Notes: generated by a model not told the origin, from the sequence alone. Positions 8,935-17,686 are shown, numbered from the stretch's first letter. The stretch is DNA of 41,231 bases from an uncultured Ferrovum sp. (GCA_903905585.1 CAIVHB010000133.1:1-41231); one strand, 5' to 3'. Numbers and translations are program-made.

Positions 8935-10068
8935 TTAAATCGTAAAGCGGGTGACTAGGGATTGCAATTCACTGGCAATCCTTGCTAATGCCTTAGCCGC
9001 CTCACTGGTATCCGAAGCGCCCTGCATCGCATGTTGGGCTGTTTCTGACACATTAGCGATATTCGTGGCAATTTCAGTGCTGCTTGAAGCAGCGTTAGAA
9101 ACGCTTCTGCTCATCTCGCCAGCAGTCGTCGCTTGTTCTTCAACAGCACTGGCAATATGTGTTGATACATCGTTGATCTGATTGACTACCTTTGATATTT
9201 CATTAATGGAGTGAATCGCCCCTTGCCCATCAGACTGAATGGAGGTGATATTTTTTGTGATTTCTAGCGTGGCTTTTGCTGTTTGACGCGCAAGCTCTTT
9301 GACTTCGTTTGCGACTACTGAAAAACCTTTGCCAAACTCCCCGGCACGCGCCGCCTCAATATTGGCATTTAATGCGAGAAGTTTAGTTTGTTCCGCAATA
9401 CTGGAAATCACATTGAGTACACCACCGATTTGGACGAGAGATTCCCCTAATCGGGCCATGGTGATATTGGTTTTAGACGCCATTTCAGCTGCTTCGTTCG
9501 CAACGCTTGAAGCCCGGACGGTGTTGATGGAGATTTCGCGGATACTAGACCCCATTTCTTCAACACCCGCAGCAACAGTTTGTGTATTCGAGCTGACTTG
9601 AAGAGCGGCACTGGATACCAGCTTGGCTTGAACGGCAGTCTGATCAGCGTCTGCGCTCATTTGCTTGCTGACTGTTGAAAATTCTTCCGCGGCACTTGCA
9701 AGCGCAGTCGCATTCTCTTTGATGGTGCTGACTAAATTACTGGTTTGCTTACGCGCCACCTCATACTCATAAGCAAGCCAAGCGAACTCATCTTTTCCTG
9801 TTAGTTTGAGTTTAGTTGCGAGGTCGCCTTTGGCTAAATGAGCAAGCCCCGCCACAACCACTTCCGCACGCTTGCCATAGTGGCGACCTATGGCAAAACC
9901 CAAAAGAAGCGTGGGAACAAAGCCAGCAGCAAGGCCTATCCATACAATATCAATAGTGAAATTGCTTTGTTGAAGATAGTTCTGAGCGAGCCAAACCCCG
10001 CCTGCCTCAAATAAAAAACCGAGTAGTGAGAACAGAAATATTGCTTTACGCAGGTCGAATCGTTCCAT
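8935..10068 (-). CDS. Methyl-accepting chemotaxis protein without periplasmic sensor domain
   Basis: A 377-residue receptor, first gene of the chemosensory operon. Two hydrophobic helices lie at about residues 9-30 and 41-62 with only about ten residues between them, so there is no extracytoplasmic ligand domain. A degenerate HAMP-like stretch follows ([20 protein letters not shown]), then a long coiled-coil with the hairpin tip [20 protein letters not shown]. The tip has Lys where most receptors have Asn and reads KGFSVVANEVKELARQT. The N-terminal 115 residues match the receptor at 13754-14923 closely, while the signalling domains differ. A GGAG lies 12 nt before the ATG. Signal is unknown; it could sense membrane state or a partner protein (inference). 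Confidence 0.94.
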   Translation of the reverse strand: MERFDLRKAIFLFSLLGFLFEAGGVWLAQNYLQQSNFTIDIVWIGLAAGFVPTLLLGFAIGRHYGKRAEVVVAGLAHLAKGDLATKLKLTGKDEFAWLAYEYEVARKQTSNLVSTIKENATALASAAEEFSTVSKQMSADADQTAVQAKLVSSAALQVSSNTQTVAAGVEEMGSSIREISINTVRASSVANEAAEMASKTNITMARLGESLVQIGGVLNVISSIAEQTKLLALNANIEAARAGEFGKGFSVVANEVKELARQTAKATLEITKNITSIQSDGQGAIHSINEISKVVNQINDVSTHIASAVEEQATTAGEMSRSVSNAASSSTEIATNIANVSETAQHAMQGASDTSEAAKALARIASELQSLVTRFTI

Positions 10069-10126
10069 AAGAACTATAATCTCCGAAGATTAAACAGTGA
10101 ATCTAGCAACGCATTGAATAGTTTAC

Positions 10127-11245
10127 TTACACGGGATGATGCTTCTCAGTGCTTTCTTGGGATAGCGTTAATTGTTGCTGTAAGGATTGGAGCCCACTTA
10201 AGGTAGCAGCAAATAGCCCTTGCTCTGTAAGAATACCGGTAATTAATCTAGCTGGGGTAACATCAAAAGCTGCGTTACCGCTCTCTACCCCCACGGGTGT
10301 CACGCGTACAGATTCCAGTTTTCCCTCTTTGGTCAGTCCCTGCACCCAGGTGACTTCATCGGCATTACGTTCTTCAATAGGGATTTCTTTCAAGGCGTCT
10401 TGAATTGTCCAATCTAGGGTGGGGGAGGGGACTGCTGCATAAAAGGGTATTCCGGCTTCTTTCGCGGCGAGGGCCTTGAGATAGGTACCGATCTTATTGC
10501 AAACATCGCCTTGCGCAGACACTCTGTCTGCACCCACAATCACACAATCTACCAAGCCATGCTGCATCAGATGCCCACCTGCGTTATCGGCAATGTAAGT
10601 GTGTTGAATGCCTGCACGGTGAAGCTCCCAAGCCGTTAAGGCCCCCTGGTTGCGAGGTCGGGTTTCATCTACCCAAACCTTGAAAGGTACGCCCGCTAAT
10701 TGGGCTAAATACAGGGGCGCGAGCGCCGTACCCCAACCTACAGTGGCCAGTGCCCCAGCATTACAGTGCGTGAGCACACGCAAGGGGCGTTGTTTTTGTT
10801 TATAAAGGGCCTGAAGGATCGCGAGACCGTGTTGGCCAATCGCATAATTCTGGGATTCATCTTCTTCGCAAATGGCTCGTGCTTCTCGTTGCGCGGCCTC
10901 AAAACGATCGGAGGGGGGAAGAGGCAACAAGTGATCTCGCATCCGCTTCAAGGCCCAAGCGAGATTGATCGCCGTTGGGCGGGTGGCGTTAAGGATAGCG
11001 CAGCTTTCTTCTAAAGCTTGATTGGATGCGTGATCTCGAAGGGCAAATACCAGTCCCCAAGCGGCTGAAGCTCCAATCAAAGGTGCCCCACGCACAATCA
11101 TTGAATGAATGGCATGCGCAACTTCATCCCGGGTGGAAAGCTTTACGACATGACTTTGATGCGGAAGAAGGGTTTGATCAATGACCTCAATGGATAAGCC
11201 ATCTGGACTTGGAATAAGAGGCCGAACAGGACTGACTGGGCGCAT
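10127..11245 (-). CDS. mtnA: S-methyl-5-thioribose-1-phosphate isomerase
   Basis: Isomerises methylthioribose-1-phosphate to methylthioribulose-1-phosphate in the methionine salvage pathway. The 372-residue product has the family blocks MIVRGAPLIGASAAWG, THCNAGALATVGWGTALAP (catalytic Cys), DNAGGHLMQHG, CVIVGADRVSAQGDVCNKIG (catalytic Asp) and FYAAVPSPTLDW. The frame extends upstream to 11314, but that would overlap the previous gene; ATG 11245, preceded by GAGAAAAA, gives the normal N-terminus and a 17-bp gap. No other salvage gene (mtnK, mtnB and so on) is in the window. The last 20 residues form a low-complexity tail. Confidence 0.93.
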   Translation of the reverse strand: MRPVSPVRPLIPSPDGLSIEVIDQTLLPHQSHVVKLSTRDEVAHAIHSMIVRGAPLIGASAAWGLVFALRDHASNQALEESCAILNATRPTAINLAWALKRMRDHLLPLPPSDRFEAAQREARAICEEDESQNYAIGQHGLAILQALYKQKQRPLRVLTHCNAGALATVGWGTALAPLYLAQLAGVPFKVWVDETRPRNQGALTAWELHRAGIQHTYIADNAGGHLMQHGLVDCVIVGADRVSAQGDVCNKIGTYLKALAAKEAGIPFYAAVPSPTLDWTIQDALKEIPIEERNADEVTWVQGLTKEGKLESVRVTPVGVESGNAAFDVTPARLITGILTEQGLFAATLSGLQSLQQQLTLSQESTEKHHPV

Positions 11246-11262
11246 ATTTTTCTCGAAAGTTT

Positions 11263-12687
11263 TTAGGGTAAATCGAATATTTTTCCGGGGTTCATGATGC
11301 CTTTTGGATCCCAAGCGGCCTTTAATTGGCGCATCAAACCTAATTCAACGGGATCGCGATAACGCGCCAGTTCGGCCACTTTGAATTGGCCCACACCATG
11401 TTCAGCGCTGAAGCTGCCCCCCAATTGGGCAACTAAATCTAGAATGATGCGAGAAATGCGCTCGCCCTCTCGCTGTTCTAATTCTTGAGCAGTGGTCACC
11501 GCCTCAGCAGGGAAGATGTTGTAATGCAGATTGCCATCGCCTAAGTGGCCAAAACAAACAATGCTGATTCCAGGATGCGCTTCTTCGAGTTTGATCTGAG
11601 CTTGCTCGATAAAAGTAGGGATCGCACTCATGGGCAGAGAAATATCGTGCTTGAGACTTGGGCCTTCAATCCGCTGGGCCTCTGATAGATGTTCACGCAA
11701 AGCCCACATGGCTTTACCTTGGCTTTCGTTTTGGGCGACCAAGGCATCACGGATCAGATCTTGTTCAGTCAGCAACGCATTCAGTAGATCGGCGCATTCA
11801 CTGTGATCTAATCCATCGATTTGCACCAGGACTTGCCAAGGATGCACTTCGGGTAGAGGGTCACGAGCGCCTGGAATATGCTTGAGGGCAAGGGCTAGAG
11901 GCTTGCGGCCGATGAGTTCGAAACTAGAGATCTGTTCTCCAAGCTTAGCGCGTAGTGCATGGAAGAGTTGTAAAGCGTTTTGGGGGGATTCCAATGCAAT
12001 CCAAGTCACCGCCTGCTTGAGCGGTTGCGGAAACAGCTTCAGCGTGGCTGCGGTGATGATGCCCAGCGTTCCCTCAGCCCCAATGAACACTTGTTTGAGG
12101 TCATAACCGGTATTGTCTTTGCGCAAACCTCGCAGGCCATTCCAAAGTTTGCCATCTGGTAAAACAACTTCAAGCCCCAAGGTGAGGGCACGCATTGACC
12201 CATAACGAAGAACCTGGACACCCCCTGCATTTGTAGAAAGGTTGCCCCCAATTTGGCAACTTCCCTCTGATGCCAAACTCAGGGGGAAAAGGCGATCGTG
12301 TTGTTCTGCCAATTCCTGAATTTCTTGCAGAGTGCAGCCGGCTTCAACTGTAAGCGTATCGTTATCAAGATCCAATTGACGGATGTGTTTCAACCGAGAC
12401 AGGCTGAGAATAAGTTGAGGATGCGCGATGCGAGGGGAGGGAACAGATCCGCCACATAAACCCGTATTGCCACCCTGGGGAACGATGTTCACATCATGGT
12501 GATGACACCATCTTACCAAGGCCTGCACTTCTTCTAATGTTTGAGGAATGGCGACCGCGAGGGCCTTAGCTGCGGTGCGTCCCCTCCAGTCGTGCTCAAA
12601 CGGTACCCGCTCTAGCTCTTGAGTTTTGATGCACTGTGATCCAAATTGATCAAGCAGTTGTTGGCCAAGATAAAGGTGTTCACTCAA
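11263..12687 (-). CDS. FAD-linked 2-hydroxyacid dehydrogenase (GlcD/D-lactate/D-2-hydroxyglutarate dehydrogenase family)
   Basis: A 474-residue flavoprotein of the VAO/PCMH fold. The N-terminal FAD domain shows VPQGGNTGLCGGSVPS, SEGSCQIGGNLSTNAGGVQV and FIGAEGTLGIITAATLKLFP; the C-terminal cap shows GHLGDGNLHYNI and SAEHGVGQFK, the His/His/Glu metal site used by D-lactate and D-2-hydroxyglutarate dehydrogenases. It oxidises a D-2-hydroxyacid to the 2-oxoacid, passing electrons to a quinone, cytochrome or ETF; which substrate cannot be decided here, though the layout is closer to D2HGDH/Dld than to GlcD with separate GlcE and GlcF. The start appears to be TTG at 12687, overlapping the nudC stop by 4 bp; no in-frame ATG lies nearby upstream. 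Confidence 0.9.
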   Translation of the reverse strand: MSEHLYLGQQLLDQFGSQCIKTQELERVPFEHDWRGRTAAKALAVAIPQTLEEVQALVRWCHHHDVNIVPQGGNTGLCGGSVPSPRIAHPQLILSLSRLKHIRQLDLDNDTLTVEAGCTLQEIQELAEQHDRLFPLSLASEGSCQIGGNLSTNAGGVQVLRYGSMRALTLGLEVVLPDGKLWNGLRGLRKDNTGYDLKQVFIGAEGTLGIITAATLKLFPQPLKQAVTWIALESPQNALQLFHALRAKLGEQISSFELIGRKPLALALKHIPGARDPLPEVHPWQVLVQIDGLDHSECADLLNALLTEQDLIRDALVAQNESQGKAMWALREHLSEAQRIEGPSLKHDISLPMSAIPTFIEQAQIKLEEAHPGISIVCFGHLGDGNLHYNIFPAEAVTTAQELEQREGERISRIILDLVAQLGGSFSAEHGVGQFKVAELARYRDPVELGLMRQLKAAWDPKGIMNPGKIFDLP

Positions 12688-13658
12688 ACCACGGGCTCTG
12701 CTTTGAGATGTTGACTGACTGCCCGAATCAGTCTGCCGGCCACACTGATAGTGGGGGGAATAGTAGGAAGGTCATCTACCGAGAACCAACGGACATCTTC
12801 AATCTCATCAGGCTGAGGCACGGGCGTACCTGAAACATACTCGGCCGTATAGGCAATCATCAAGGAATGCGGAAAAGGCCATGGTTGGGTATCGAAATAA
12901 CGAAAATGATTTGCGTGGATGCCGGTTTCTTCCAATATCTCTCTGCGCAGCGCCTGCTCACAAGATTCTCCGATTTCAATGAAGCCGGCTACTGCGCTAT
13001 ACATTCCGGGAGCAAAGTGCGGAGAGCGGGCAAGCAGCAGCTCGTGACCCCGCACCACTAAGCCCATCACCACAGGTGAAATCCGAGGATAGGAGACCAA
13101 AGAACAGTTTGGGCACTCACGAGCCCGTTCAGAGTTTCTTAACAGGGTAGGGGTTCCACAACGCCCACAAAACTGATGGGTTCGATCCCATTCCATGATT
13201 TGAAAGCTTCGCCCCGCCAGATTCACCATCCCCGCATCTAAAACGGGAAAGAGGGCGCGCAGACCACTCCATTCATACCCTTCTGGGGCAGGCGTATCAG
13301 GGGCAATATCGTGAGCGTGACACAAGTACCCATCAAACTCACCAATAATGCTTGAACGAATCGGCTGCAACCCCCCAGGAATTGAACGGAGAGGCAGGGA
13401 TTTTTCCTGACTTGCGAATAAAATACGATTCGCTTGCCAAATAAAATGCCATGCACTGGAATGGGTTGAAGCCTGTATCTCTGCGGCCTTTGAGAAGGGC
13501 ACTAAACGACCTTCCGCAACCCAATCAGGGGCTGAATCCGGATGTGAAAGTCCATAAGGAAGCGGCATCAGGACAATTGGACTGGTAAAACCAGCTTTAT
13601 AGAGTAAACAAGGAATAGAAGATGTTTCATAATTATGAGATTCTATCGTCTTAATCAT
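12684..13658 (-). CDS. nudC: NAD+/NADH diphosphatase NudC
   Basis: Nudix hydrolase of 324 residues that splits NAD(H) and, in studied homologues, removes NAD caps from RNA 5' ends. Middle of the protein: a four-cysteine zinc ribbon (FCGRCGTPTLL and ECPNC). Then the Nudix box GFIEIGESCEQALRREILEE with its Glu cluster, followed directly by the NudC signature QPWPFPHSLM. The N-terminal 140 residues are the variable NudC N-domain. It is first in a tight group with the FAD oxidoreductase and mtnA. A 6-bp inverted repeat lies just upstream in the gap to the divergent MCP. Confidence 0.94.
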   Translation of the reverse strand: MIKTIESHNYETSSIPCLLYKAGFTSPIVLMPLPYGLSHPDSAPDWVAEGRLVPFSKAAEIQASTHSSAWHFIWQANRILFASQEKSLPLRSIPGGLQPIRSSIIGEFDGYLCHAHDIAPDTPAPEGYEWSGLRALFPVLDAGMVNLAGRSFQIMEWDRTHQFCGRCGTPTLLRNSERARECPNCSLVSYPRISPVVMGLVVRGHELLLARSPHFAPGMYSAVAGFIEIGESCEQALRREILEETGIHANHFRYFDTQPWPFPHSLMIAYTAEYVSGTPVPQPDEIEDVRWFSVDDLPTIPPTISVAGRLIRAVSQHLKAEPVV

Positions 13659-13753
13659 TAAATATCATTAACGATAGGCCGTTAAACTTAAAACTGGGTG
13701 TTGGCTTAACTCTATTTCAAAACTGACCACAAGATTTCGGAGAATTTAGCTTA
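13659..13753. promoter_or_regulatory. Divergent intergenic region (nudC / MCP) with an inverted repeat
   Basis: The 95-bp gap must hold promoters for nudC (-) and the MCP (+). A perfect inverted repeat TTAACG-ATAGGC-CGTTAA lies at 13668-13685, close to the nudC start, and could be an operator. No convincing -35/-10 pair could be picked by eye. GGAG lies about 12 nt before the MCP ATG. Confidence 0.3.
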
Positions 13754-14923
13754 ATGGAACGACTTGACCTACGCAAATCCATGATTTTAATGGCATTTCT
13801 TGGAGTTTTTTTTGAATCTGGGGCGGTGACACTCGCCCAAAATTTTCTTCCCAGCGGTCCATTTAACACATGGATTGGCTTAGGGCTTGGCTTTATTCCG
13901 TTGTTCCTGTTCTCCTTATTGATGGGTCAACACTACGGTAAGCGTGCCGAAACGATCGTGGGAGGGCTGCATAGTTTGGCCAAAGGCGATCTTACAAACC
14001 GCATTAAAATGACAGGCCAAGATGAATTTGCTTGGCTGGCCTATGAATATGACGTGGCGCGCAAGCAAACTAAATCCTTGGTGACCACCATCGCTGAAAG
14101 CTCAAACCAAGTTGCTCAAGTCGCTGTTGAATTGGTTACTACAAGTTCAGATGTATCGCATAACGCGAATAAACAACATCAATCTTCCTCTGAAATTTCA
14201 CGAAGTGTTGAGGAAAGCGTTCAAGCCGTGGGATTAGTGGCGCGCCATGCAAGTGATGCCCATGAGATTGCAGCAGAAGCTGGGGAATATGCCAAAGCGG
14301 GGCGTCTGAGTATCAATGCTATGTTGGCTGAGATCGGTGAAACAGCGGATTCTGTTCGCTTATCCTCTCAGGCCATTCAGGAATTGGGCCGCCAGTCTGA
14401 AACGATTAGCTCGATTGTTCGGGTGATTGGTGAGATTGCTGATCAGACTAACTTGCTCGCACTAAACGCCGCTATTGAAGCAGCCCGCGCGGGCGAACAA
14501 GGCCGAGGCTTTGCCGTCGTTGCGGATGAAGTTCGTAAATTGGCTGAGAGAACGGGGCAAGCAACCAAAGATATTACGCAGATGATCGATGCTGTGCGCT
14601 CAGGAACAAGACATGCCGTAGAGGGTATGGAGCAGTGTGTGGTGAAAGTCGAGCATGGCGTTGAGCTTGCTAATGATGCCGGTAATAACGTAAATAGTTT
14701 GGATCAAAGTGCACAGAAGAGCTTAAGCCAGATTGCGGATATTGCCTCTGCCATGGAAGAGCAGCGTGCAGCCGCAGAGACCATTGCTGTGAGCGTAGAA
14801 GAAATCGCAAAAATGGCTTCCTCTAACCTTGAGTCACTGCATAATGCTGATCAGAACATGGCTAAATTACAAGCCTTATCTGATAACTTAAATGATCAGG
14901 TTCAAGCCTTCAAAATGAATTAA
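13754..14923 (+). CDS. Methyl-accepting chemotaxis protein without periplasmic sensor domain (paralogous membrane module)
   Basis: A 389-residue receptor. It opens with [20 protein letters not shown], nearly the same as the receptor at 8935-10068, and has the same two closely spaced membrane helices (about 9-30 and 38-60), the same HYGKRAE boundary and the same degenerate HAMP ([20 protein letters not shown]). After about residue 115 the two proteins diverge: this one carries the common-type hairpin tip [20 protein letters not shown] with [18 protein letters not shown]. It is transcribed alone, away from nudC, and ends before a bidirectional terminator. It likely couples to the CheA/CheW at 6112-8903 or to another array elsewhere in the genome (inference). 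Confidence 0.94.
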   Translation: MERLDLRKSMILMAFLGVFFESGAVTLAQNFLPSGPFNTWIGLGLGFIPLFLFSLLMGQHYGKRAETIVGGLHSLAKGDLTNRIKMTGQDEFAWLAYEYDVARKQTKSLVTTIAESSNQVAQVAVELVTTSSDVSHNANKQHQSSSEISRSVEESVQAVGLVARHASDAHEIAAEAGEYAKAGRLSINAMLAEIGETADSVRLSSQAIQELGRQSETISSIVRVIGEIADQTNLLALNAAIEAARAGEQGRGFAVVADEVRKLAERTGQATKDITQMIDAVRSGTRHAVEGMEQCVVKVEHGVELANDAGNNVNSLDQSAQKSLSQIADIASAMEEQRAAAETIAVSVEEIAKMASSNLESLHNADQNMAKLQALSDNLNDQVQAFKMN

Positions 14924-14932
14924 TGGAATGAT

Positions 14933-14964
14933 CACTTCAGTTGAAGTGCAATTGCAATCGCGAT
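14933..14964. repeat. Three abutting short palindromes
   Basis: Directly after the MCP stop lie CACTTCAGTTGAAGTG (7-bp arms, 14933-14948), TGCAATTGCA (14947-14956) and ATCGCGAT (14957-14964), each a perfect palindrome. They are separate from the terminator that follows at 14985. Function unknown; a protein-binding site or a 3'-end structure is possible. Confidence 0.4.
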
Positions 14965-14984
14965 CTACCCCCTCATGAACAAAA

Positions 14985-15007
14985 AAAACCCAGAGTTTCT
15001 GGGTTTT
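14985..15007. terminator. Bidirectional intrinsic terminator between MCP and nadE
   Basis: Perfect stem AAAACCCAG / CTGGGTTTT with a 5-nt loop. Read leftwards, after nadE, it is followed by a run of eight T residues; read rightwards, after the MCP, by TTTTATTATT. It sits exactly between the two convergent stop codons. Confidence 0.8.
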
Positions 15008-15008
15008 A

Positions 15009-17033
15009 TTATTCAGGGATATTTGCCCAATCGTCGAGCCATACTTTAGCATCACTATCACTAGGCGCTCGCCAATCTCCGCGAGGAGAGAGGGAACCTC
15101 CTGAACCCACTTTAGGTGCATTGGCAATGCAACTGCGTTTGAACTGGCTGCCCGCAAAAAAACGCTTTAAGAAGGTGTGCAAAGTCGTTTTAATTTCTTT
15201 GGGGGTATACACCGCTTCTGTTCCTAGACTCCAGGATTGCTGAGCCAACCACGCTAGCTTCGTTGGGGTGTAGCCAAAGCGCAAGAGGCCATACAAAAAG
15301 AAGTCATGTAAGGCATAGGGACCTATCGTAGACTCAGTGGATTGAGACGGGCCGTCAGCGTTATTCCCAGGCACAAGCTCAGGACTGATTTCTGTATTGA
15401 GAACATCCTCTAAGGCCTGAGTAAATTCTGCATTCCAGCGACCACTTTCAGCAGACCAGCGAATTAAATGTTGCACAAGGGTCTTGGGTACACTCGCATT
15501 CACATGATAATGGGCCATATGATCTCCCACTCCATAGGTAGACCATCCCAAAGCCACTTCGCTGAGATCGCTGGTTCCCACCACCAAGCCGCCATGTTGA
15601 TTTGCAAGACGGAATAGCAAACTAGTACGCTCACCCGCCTGAACATTTTCGAACGTAATGTCGTAGTGTTCTTTTCCTTCTGCGTAAGGGTGGCCAATAT
15701 CTTTAAATACCTGCATACAGCCTGGGCGAATATCAATCTGAGCTGACTGGCAACCTAAAGCTTGCATCAATCTCATTGCTTGATCTTTGGTACGCGCACT
15801 TGTCGCGAATCCAGGCAAAGTCCACGCCAACAAATGGGTACGTGGTAATTTCAGAAGGTCAAGTGCATGGGCCGCTACGATCAACCCTAAAGTAGAGTCC
15901 AGCCCCCCTGATACGCCAATCACCAGCTTATTTAATCCAGAGGAACTAAGGCGTTTGGCAAGACCTTGAACCTGAATGTGGATCACCTCCTGACAACGCG
16001 CATCACGCTCCGAGGATTGGCTTGGCACATAGGGAAAACGCGGTCGCACATTGATTAAAGGCAGTGCTTCTGATTGGCGTGAGAGGCGCAGGGTATGACG
16101 AATTACCCGGCCATTGTTATTCACACTCATCACAGCGGCATTGCTTGCAAAGGTATTGAGCCGCATGCGTTCCTGACTCAAGCGTTGAATATCGACATCG
16201 GCTATCAATAGCTGGCTGACGGTTTGGAATCGCTCTGATTCCGAAAGGATTTGTCCATTTTCACAGATCAAACCGTGACCATCCCAAGCGAGATCAGTCG
16301 TGGATTCTCCAAAGCCAGCCCCACTAAATAAGTAGGCCGCTACACACCGAGCAGACTGTTGATTTACCAGGTCGCGTCGGTACTCAGCTTTACCTACACT
16401 GGCAGGCGAGGCCGATAAATTGATGAGAACTTGGGCGCCCCTGAGTGCAGCTAAGGAAGAGGGGGGGACAGGCACCCAAAGATCCTCACAAATCTCTACC
16501 GCAAATGTGAAGTTCACATCCCCATTCAATTCAAACACGAGATCTGTACCGAAAGGAATCTTTCCCCATGGAGCGATATGGACTTCTTGGGCAATGGAGG
16601 ATGCCGCAGAAGTGAATTGTCGCGCTTCGTAAAACTCTCGGTAATTGGGTAAATAAGTCTTCGGCACTATTCCCAGAACTTGGCCTTGGAATAAGACCAC
16701 CCCAACATTAAACAGATGATCGCCACAACGCAGCGGCATTCCCACCACAATGACAATCGCATCAGTGCTTGTTTTGTGGGCTAAGTCTCGCAGAGCATCC
16801 AGCGCTGCATGGAGTAAGGCCTCTTGGTGAAATAGGTCTTCACAGCTGTAGCCGGTTAGGCCTAATTCAGGGAAAGCGATCATGCAGGCCCCTTGCTCCG
16901 CTGCCTGCTTCACCCCTTTCACCGTTTCAGTGCCGTTTTCAGAGGGGTTCGCCAATGACATACGAGGTACTGCAACGGCAGTACGAATGAAGCCATGGGC
17001 ATATAAATTTTGGAAAGAAAGAGCGTGTGACAT
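15009..17033 (-). CDS. nadE: Glutamine-dependent NAD+ synthetase
   Basis: Last step of NAD synthesis: amidates nicotinate adenine dinucleotide using ammonia released from glutamine. At 674 residues it is the long two-domain type best known from Mycobacterium. The N-terminal nitrilase-like glutaminase has Glu (FPELGLTGYSCEDLF), Lys (GIVPKTYLPNYREFYE) and Cys (VEICEDLWVP). The synthetase domain has the PP-loop VIGVSGGLDSTLGLIVAAH, GTSDLSEVALGWSTYG and HYHVNASVPKTLV. The start ATG gives the expected N-terminus (LYAHGFIRTAVAVPR). It lies 11 bp after the LuxR-type regulator and may be co-transcribed with it. It ends at the 14985-15007 terminator. Confidence 0.95.
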   Translation of the reverse strand: MSHALSFQNLYAHGFIRTAVAVPRMSLANPSENGTETVKGVKQAAEQGACMIAFPELGLTGYSCEDLFHQEALLHAALDALRDLAHKTSTDAIVIVVGMPLRCGDHLFNVGVVLFQGQVLGIVPKTYLPNYREFYEARQFTSAASSIAQEVHIAPWGKIPFGTDLVFELNGDVNFTFAVEICEDLWVPVPPSSLAALRGAQVLINLSASPASVGKAEYRRDLVNQQSARCVAAYLFSGAGFGESTTDLAWDGHGLICENGQILSESERFQTVSQLLIADVDIQRLSQERMRLNTFASNAAVMSVNNNGRVIRHTLRLSRQSEALPLINVRPRFPYVPSQSSERDARCQEVIHIQVQGLAKRLSSSGLNKLVIGVSGGLDSTLGLIVAAHALDLLKLPRTHLLAWTLPGFATSARTKDQAMRLMQALGCQSAQIDIRPGCMQVFKDIGHPYAEGKEHYDITFENVQAGERTSLLFRLANQHGGLVVGTSDLSEVALGWSTYGVGDHMAHYHVNASVPKTLVQHLIRWSAESGRWNAEFTQALEDVLNTEISPELVPGNNADGPSQSTESTIGPYALHDFFLYGLLRFGYTPTKLAWLAQQSWSLGTEAVYTPKEIKTTLHTFLKRFFAGSQFKRSCIANAPKVGSGGSLSPRGDWRAPSDSDAKVWLDDWANIPE

Positions 17034-17044
17034 GGTCGCTTGGC

Positions 17045-17674
17045 CTATTGATAAGTGCGAGTCTGCATCAGACTGTGTTGGCTGGCAATCAATCGAAGAC
17101 CTTCGCGCTCCGTTACCAACAATAACTCCATACGCGTGCGCACGCGAAAGGCTCTAAAAATTGCAGCAATATGCGTCTTGATGGTGGAAGGGGAAAGATT
17201 GAGTTTTTTGGCTATATGCTTTGAGGGGTCGCCTTCGATGAGTAAAGCAAGGACTTTTAATTGTTTGGGGGTGAGTCGATAGTCAGTACGAGGGGTATCT
17301 AACTGTGCTTCTGTAAAAGCACTTGCTGCTGTTGAAAGAAGCGTATCTGAAGAAGGTAATATTTGGCGCAGTGCGCTTGTGAGTGTCTCGGTGGAGGCCT
17401 GAGGAGAAATAATCAGGTGATCAACCTGAGACCCCCGTAAATAGTTGTCGAGCAAGGGTAATGGATGGGTGCTGATCACCAAACCCTCCTCACCATTCAA
17501 ATAGAGTTCGAACTCATCTGATGCGGATTGTTCAGAGAGCCCTCTGAAACGATACGAGGGAAAAAGCGAAGTGAGAAATACACACAGTGCATCACGCTGA
17601 TAACCGGGTGAAGTAATGACAAAAACCTGCATAGTAGGGATGGCCTCTGGTAAGAATTGAACGCTCACCATCAT
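17045..17674 (-). CDS. LuxR-family DNA-binding regulator with degenerate receiver-like N-terminus
   Basis: A 209-residue protein. The C-terminal part (about 135-195) is a clear LuxR/FixJ helix-turn-helix: RLTPKQLKVLALLIEGDPSK, HIAKKLNLSPSTIKTHIAA. The N-terminal part has receiver length and rhythm (VFVITSPGYQRDALCVFL), but the acidic pair and phospho-acceptor Asp of a working receiver are not visible; the expected positions read ITSPG and VISTHPL. It is therefore probably not controlled by phosphorylation. ATG 17674 is the first start; Met15 (ATG 17632) would begin right at the receiver-like fold and is possible. It lies between the efflux operon and nadE, and a perfect hairpin sits 13 bp before its start. 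Targets unknown. Confidence 0.82.
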   Translation of the reverse strand: MMVSVQFLPEAIPTMQVFVITSPGYQRDALCVFLTSLFPSYRFRGLSEQSASDEFELYLNGEEGLVISTHPLPLLDNYLRGSQVDHLIISPQASTETLTSALRQILPSSDTLLSTAASAFTEAQLDTPRTDYRLTPKQLKVLALLIEGDPSKHIAKKLNLSPSTIKTHIAAIFRAFRVRTRMELLLVTEREGLRLIASQHSLMQTRTYQ

Positions 17675-17686
17675 GTCAGGTGGCCT

